Source: an archaeon (lineage in GTDB: Archaea > Hydrothermarchaeota > Hydrothermarchaeia > Hydrothermarchaeales > JALUUU01). From it: a stretch of DNA of 5,434 bases. The notes below the pieces were generated by a model, which was not told the DNA's origin, did no database searches, and saw only the letters and a program-made list of their open reading frames with translations. The translations under genes were made by a program, and so were the position numbers. Shown here piece by piece: positions 4,871 through 5,434 of this stretch (within the stretch, counting starts at the first letter, position 1; the number at the start of each line of letters is the position of its first letter). Location: NCBI GenBank assembly GCA_027021185.1, contig JALUUU010000252.1, positions 1-5,434 of the forward strand. The letters run 5' to 3'.

Positions 4871-5434
4871 ATGAAGCCGAGGCTTAACCGCCTGAAGGAT
4901 TTCTGGTTGTTGACAGCCTCAAAGGCTGGGGGCGTGAGCAGGAAAACCCTTGAAAAACTGATTCCCGAGGAAGTTTTGAAGAATTCCCTCTTTATCGGGA
5001 GTTTCTATGACGTGGCGAGAAAAGTGGAAACCCTGACCGAAGAGACCGGAAAAGAGGGGAGCAGAAAATTTCTTCTGAAGAAAGGCCGCGGCCAAGTCAT
5101 TGACCTCGCGGTAACCCCTGCAACCGGCCTTCCCATCACCCTGTGGTCCGCCCTGATCACAGACGGATGCAGGGTAGCCGCTTGGACGCTGAACACCGCC
5201 GCGAAAAGCGCCAGCGAAGCCGGGTCTGGCGATGAATTGACGGTGTCCCGGGTCCTGCGCGCCACGGCAGGAGGGATCGAGCGCACCGGGAACTTCTCTG
5301 AGAGCATATTCGTGTTCTTTGACAGGCCTGGAAAAGCCGAGGCCGAGGCCTTGCTGGACTCGTCCAGGGAACTGCTGGATTATGCGAAAGAAAACTCGGC
5401 AATGTTGGGGAGCAAAGTAATGAGGGACGCGCAG
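4871..5434 (+). CDS. Unrecognised cytoplasmic protein, C-terminus cut off by window edge
   Basis: The frame is open for 188 codons from ATG 4871 to the right edge without a stop. The codon pattern favours G/C in the third position and the composition is ordinary for a soluble protein. I do not recognise the family. Residues 1-60 are rich in basic and acidic residues and probably helical (MKPRLNRLKDFWLLTASKAG, then EEVLKN). At 68-110 a strand-like segment (FLLKKGRGQVIDLAV) leads into a more hydrophobic segment with TPATGLPITLW and a Cys at 100. From 118 on, acidic helical segments dominate, with FSESIFVFFDRPG (142-154) as a probable strand. There is no signal peptide or membrane segment. The start is supported by the TATA box 26 bp upstream. 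Two overlapping minus-strand open frames (about 5005-5307 and 5157-5402) look like shadows of this gene. Confidence 0.7.
   Translation, partial: MKPRLNRLKDFWLLTASKAGGVSRKTLEKLIPEEVLKNSLFIGSFYDVARKVETLTEETGKEGSRKFLLKKGRGQVIDLAVTPATGLPITLWSALITDGCRVAAWTLNTAAKSASEAGSGDELTVSRVLRATAGGIERTGNFSESIFVFFDRPGKAEAEALLDSSRELLDYAKENSAMLGSKVMRDAQ

Noticed and set aside
5005..5402. Two minus-strand frames at the right edge
   Set aside because: They oppose a continuous 188-codon plus-strand frame with a promoter, and have Arg/Pro/Ser-rich shadow composition.

Overview
The window looks archaeal, probably euryarchaeal. The signs are BRE/TATA-type promoters placed about 26 bp before expected transcript starts, at least one and possibly two leaderless genes, GGAGG-type ribosome sites inside an operon, a TrmB-family regulator, and a secreted protein ending in a CGP-CTERM sorting signal, which is known mainly from Thermococcus and Pyrococcus. 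I cannot place the species. I see no rRNA, tRNA, CRISPR array, insertion sequence or integrase.

Left part (1-2240, minus strand): a tightly overlapped three-gene operon transcribed leftward from a TATA box at 2223-2230. It encodes a secreted repeat (beta-propeller-like) protein with a C-terminal CGP sorting signal, a 109-residue three-helix membrane protein (4-nt ATGA overlap), and a second secreted protein with the same repeat (7-nt overlap) that runs off the left edge. The two repeat proteins are paralogues. With the small membrane protein they look like one envelope-anchored module of unknown function. The first gene has no normal start codon where its ribosome site and signal peptide call for one; an ACG stands there.

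Middle (2174-2679): an AT-rich gap with no intact gene. It holds a short minus-strand open stretch that reads like the last part of a lamin-tail domain, probably a gene remnant.

Right part (2680-5434): a TrmB-type regulator (minus) lies head-to-head with a 137-residue four-helix membrane protein (plus). Only 66 bp separate them, and the two predicted TATA boxes lie so close that the initiation complexes should exclude each other. A cyclase/kynurenine-formamidase-family protein with its own promoter follows, carrying Asn and Tyr in place of two of the usual metal-binding histidines. Last comes the first 188 codons of an unrecognised gene that runs off the right edge and is probably leaderless. 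The regulator's position suggests it controls itself and the adjacent membrane protein; a link to the cyclase is only inferred from proximity.
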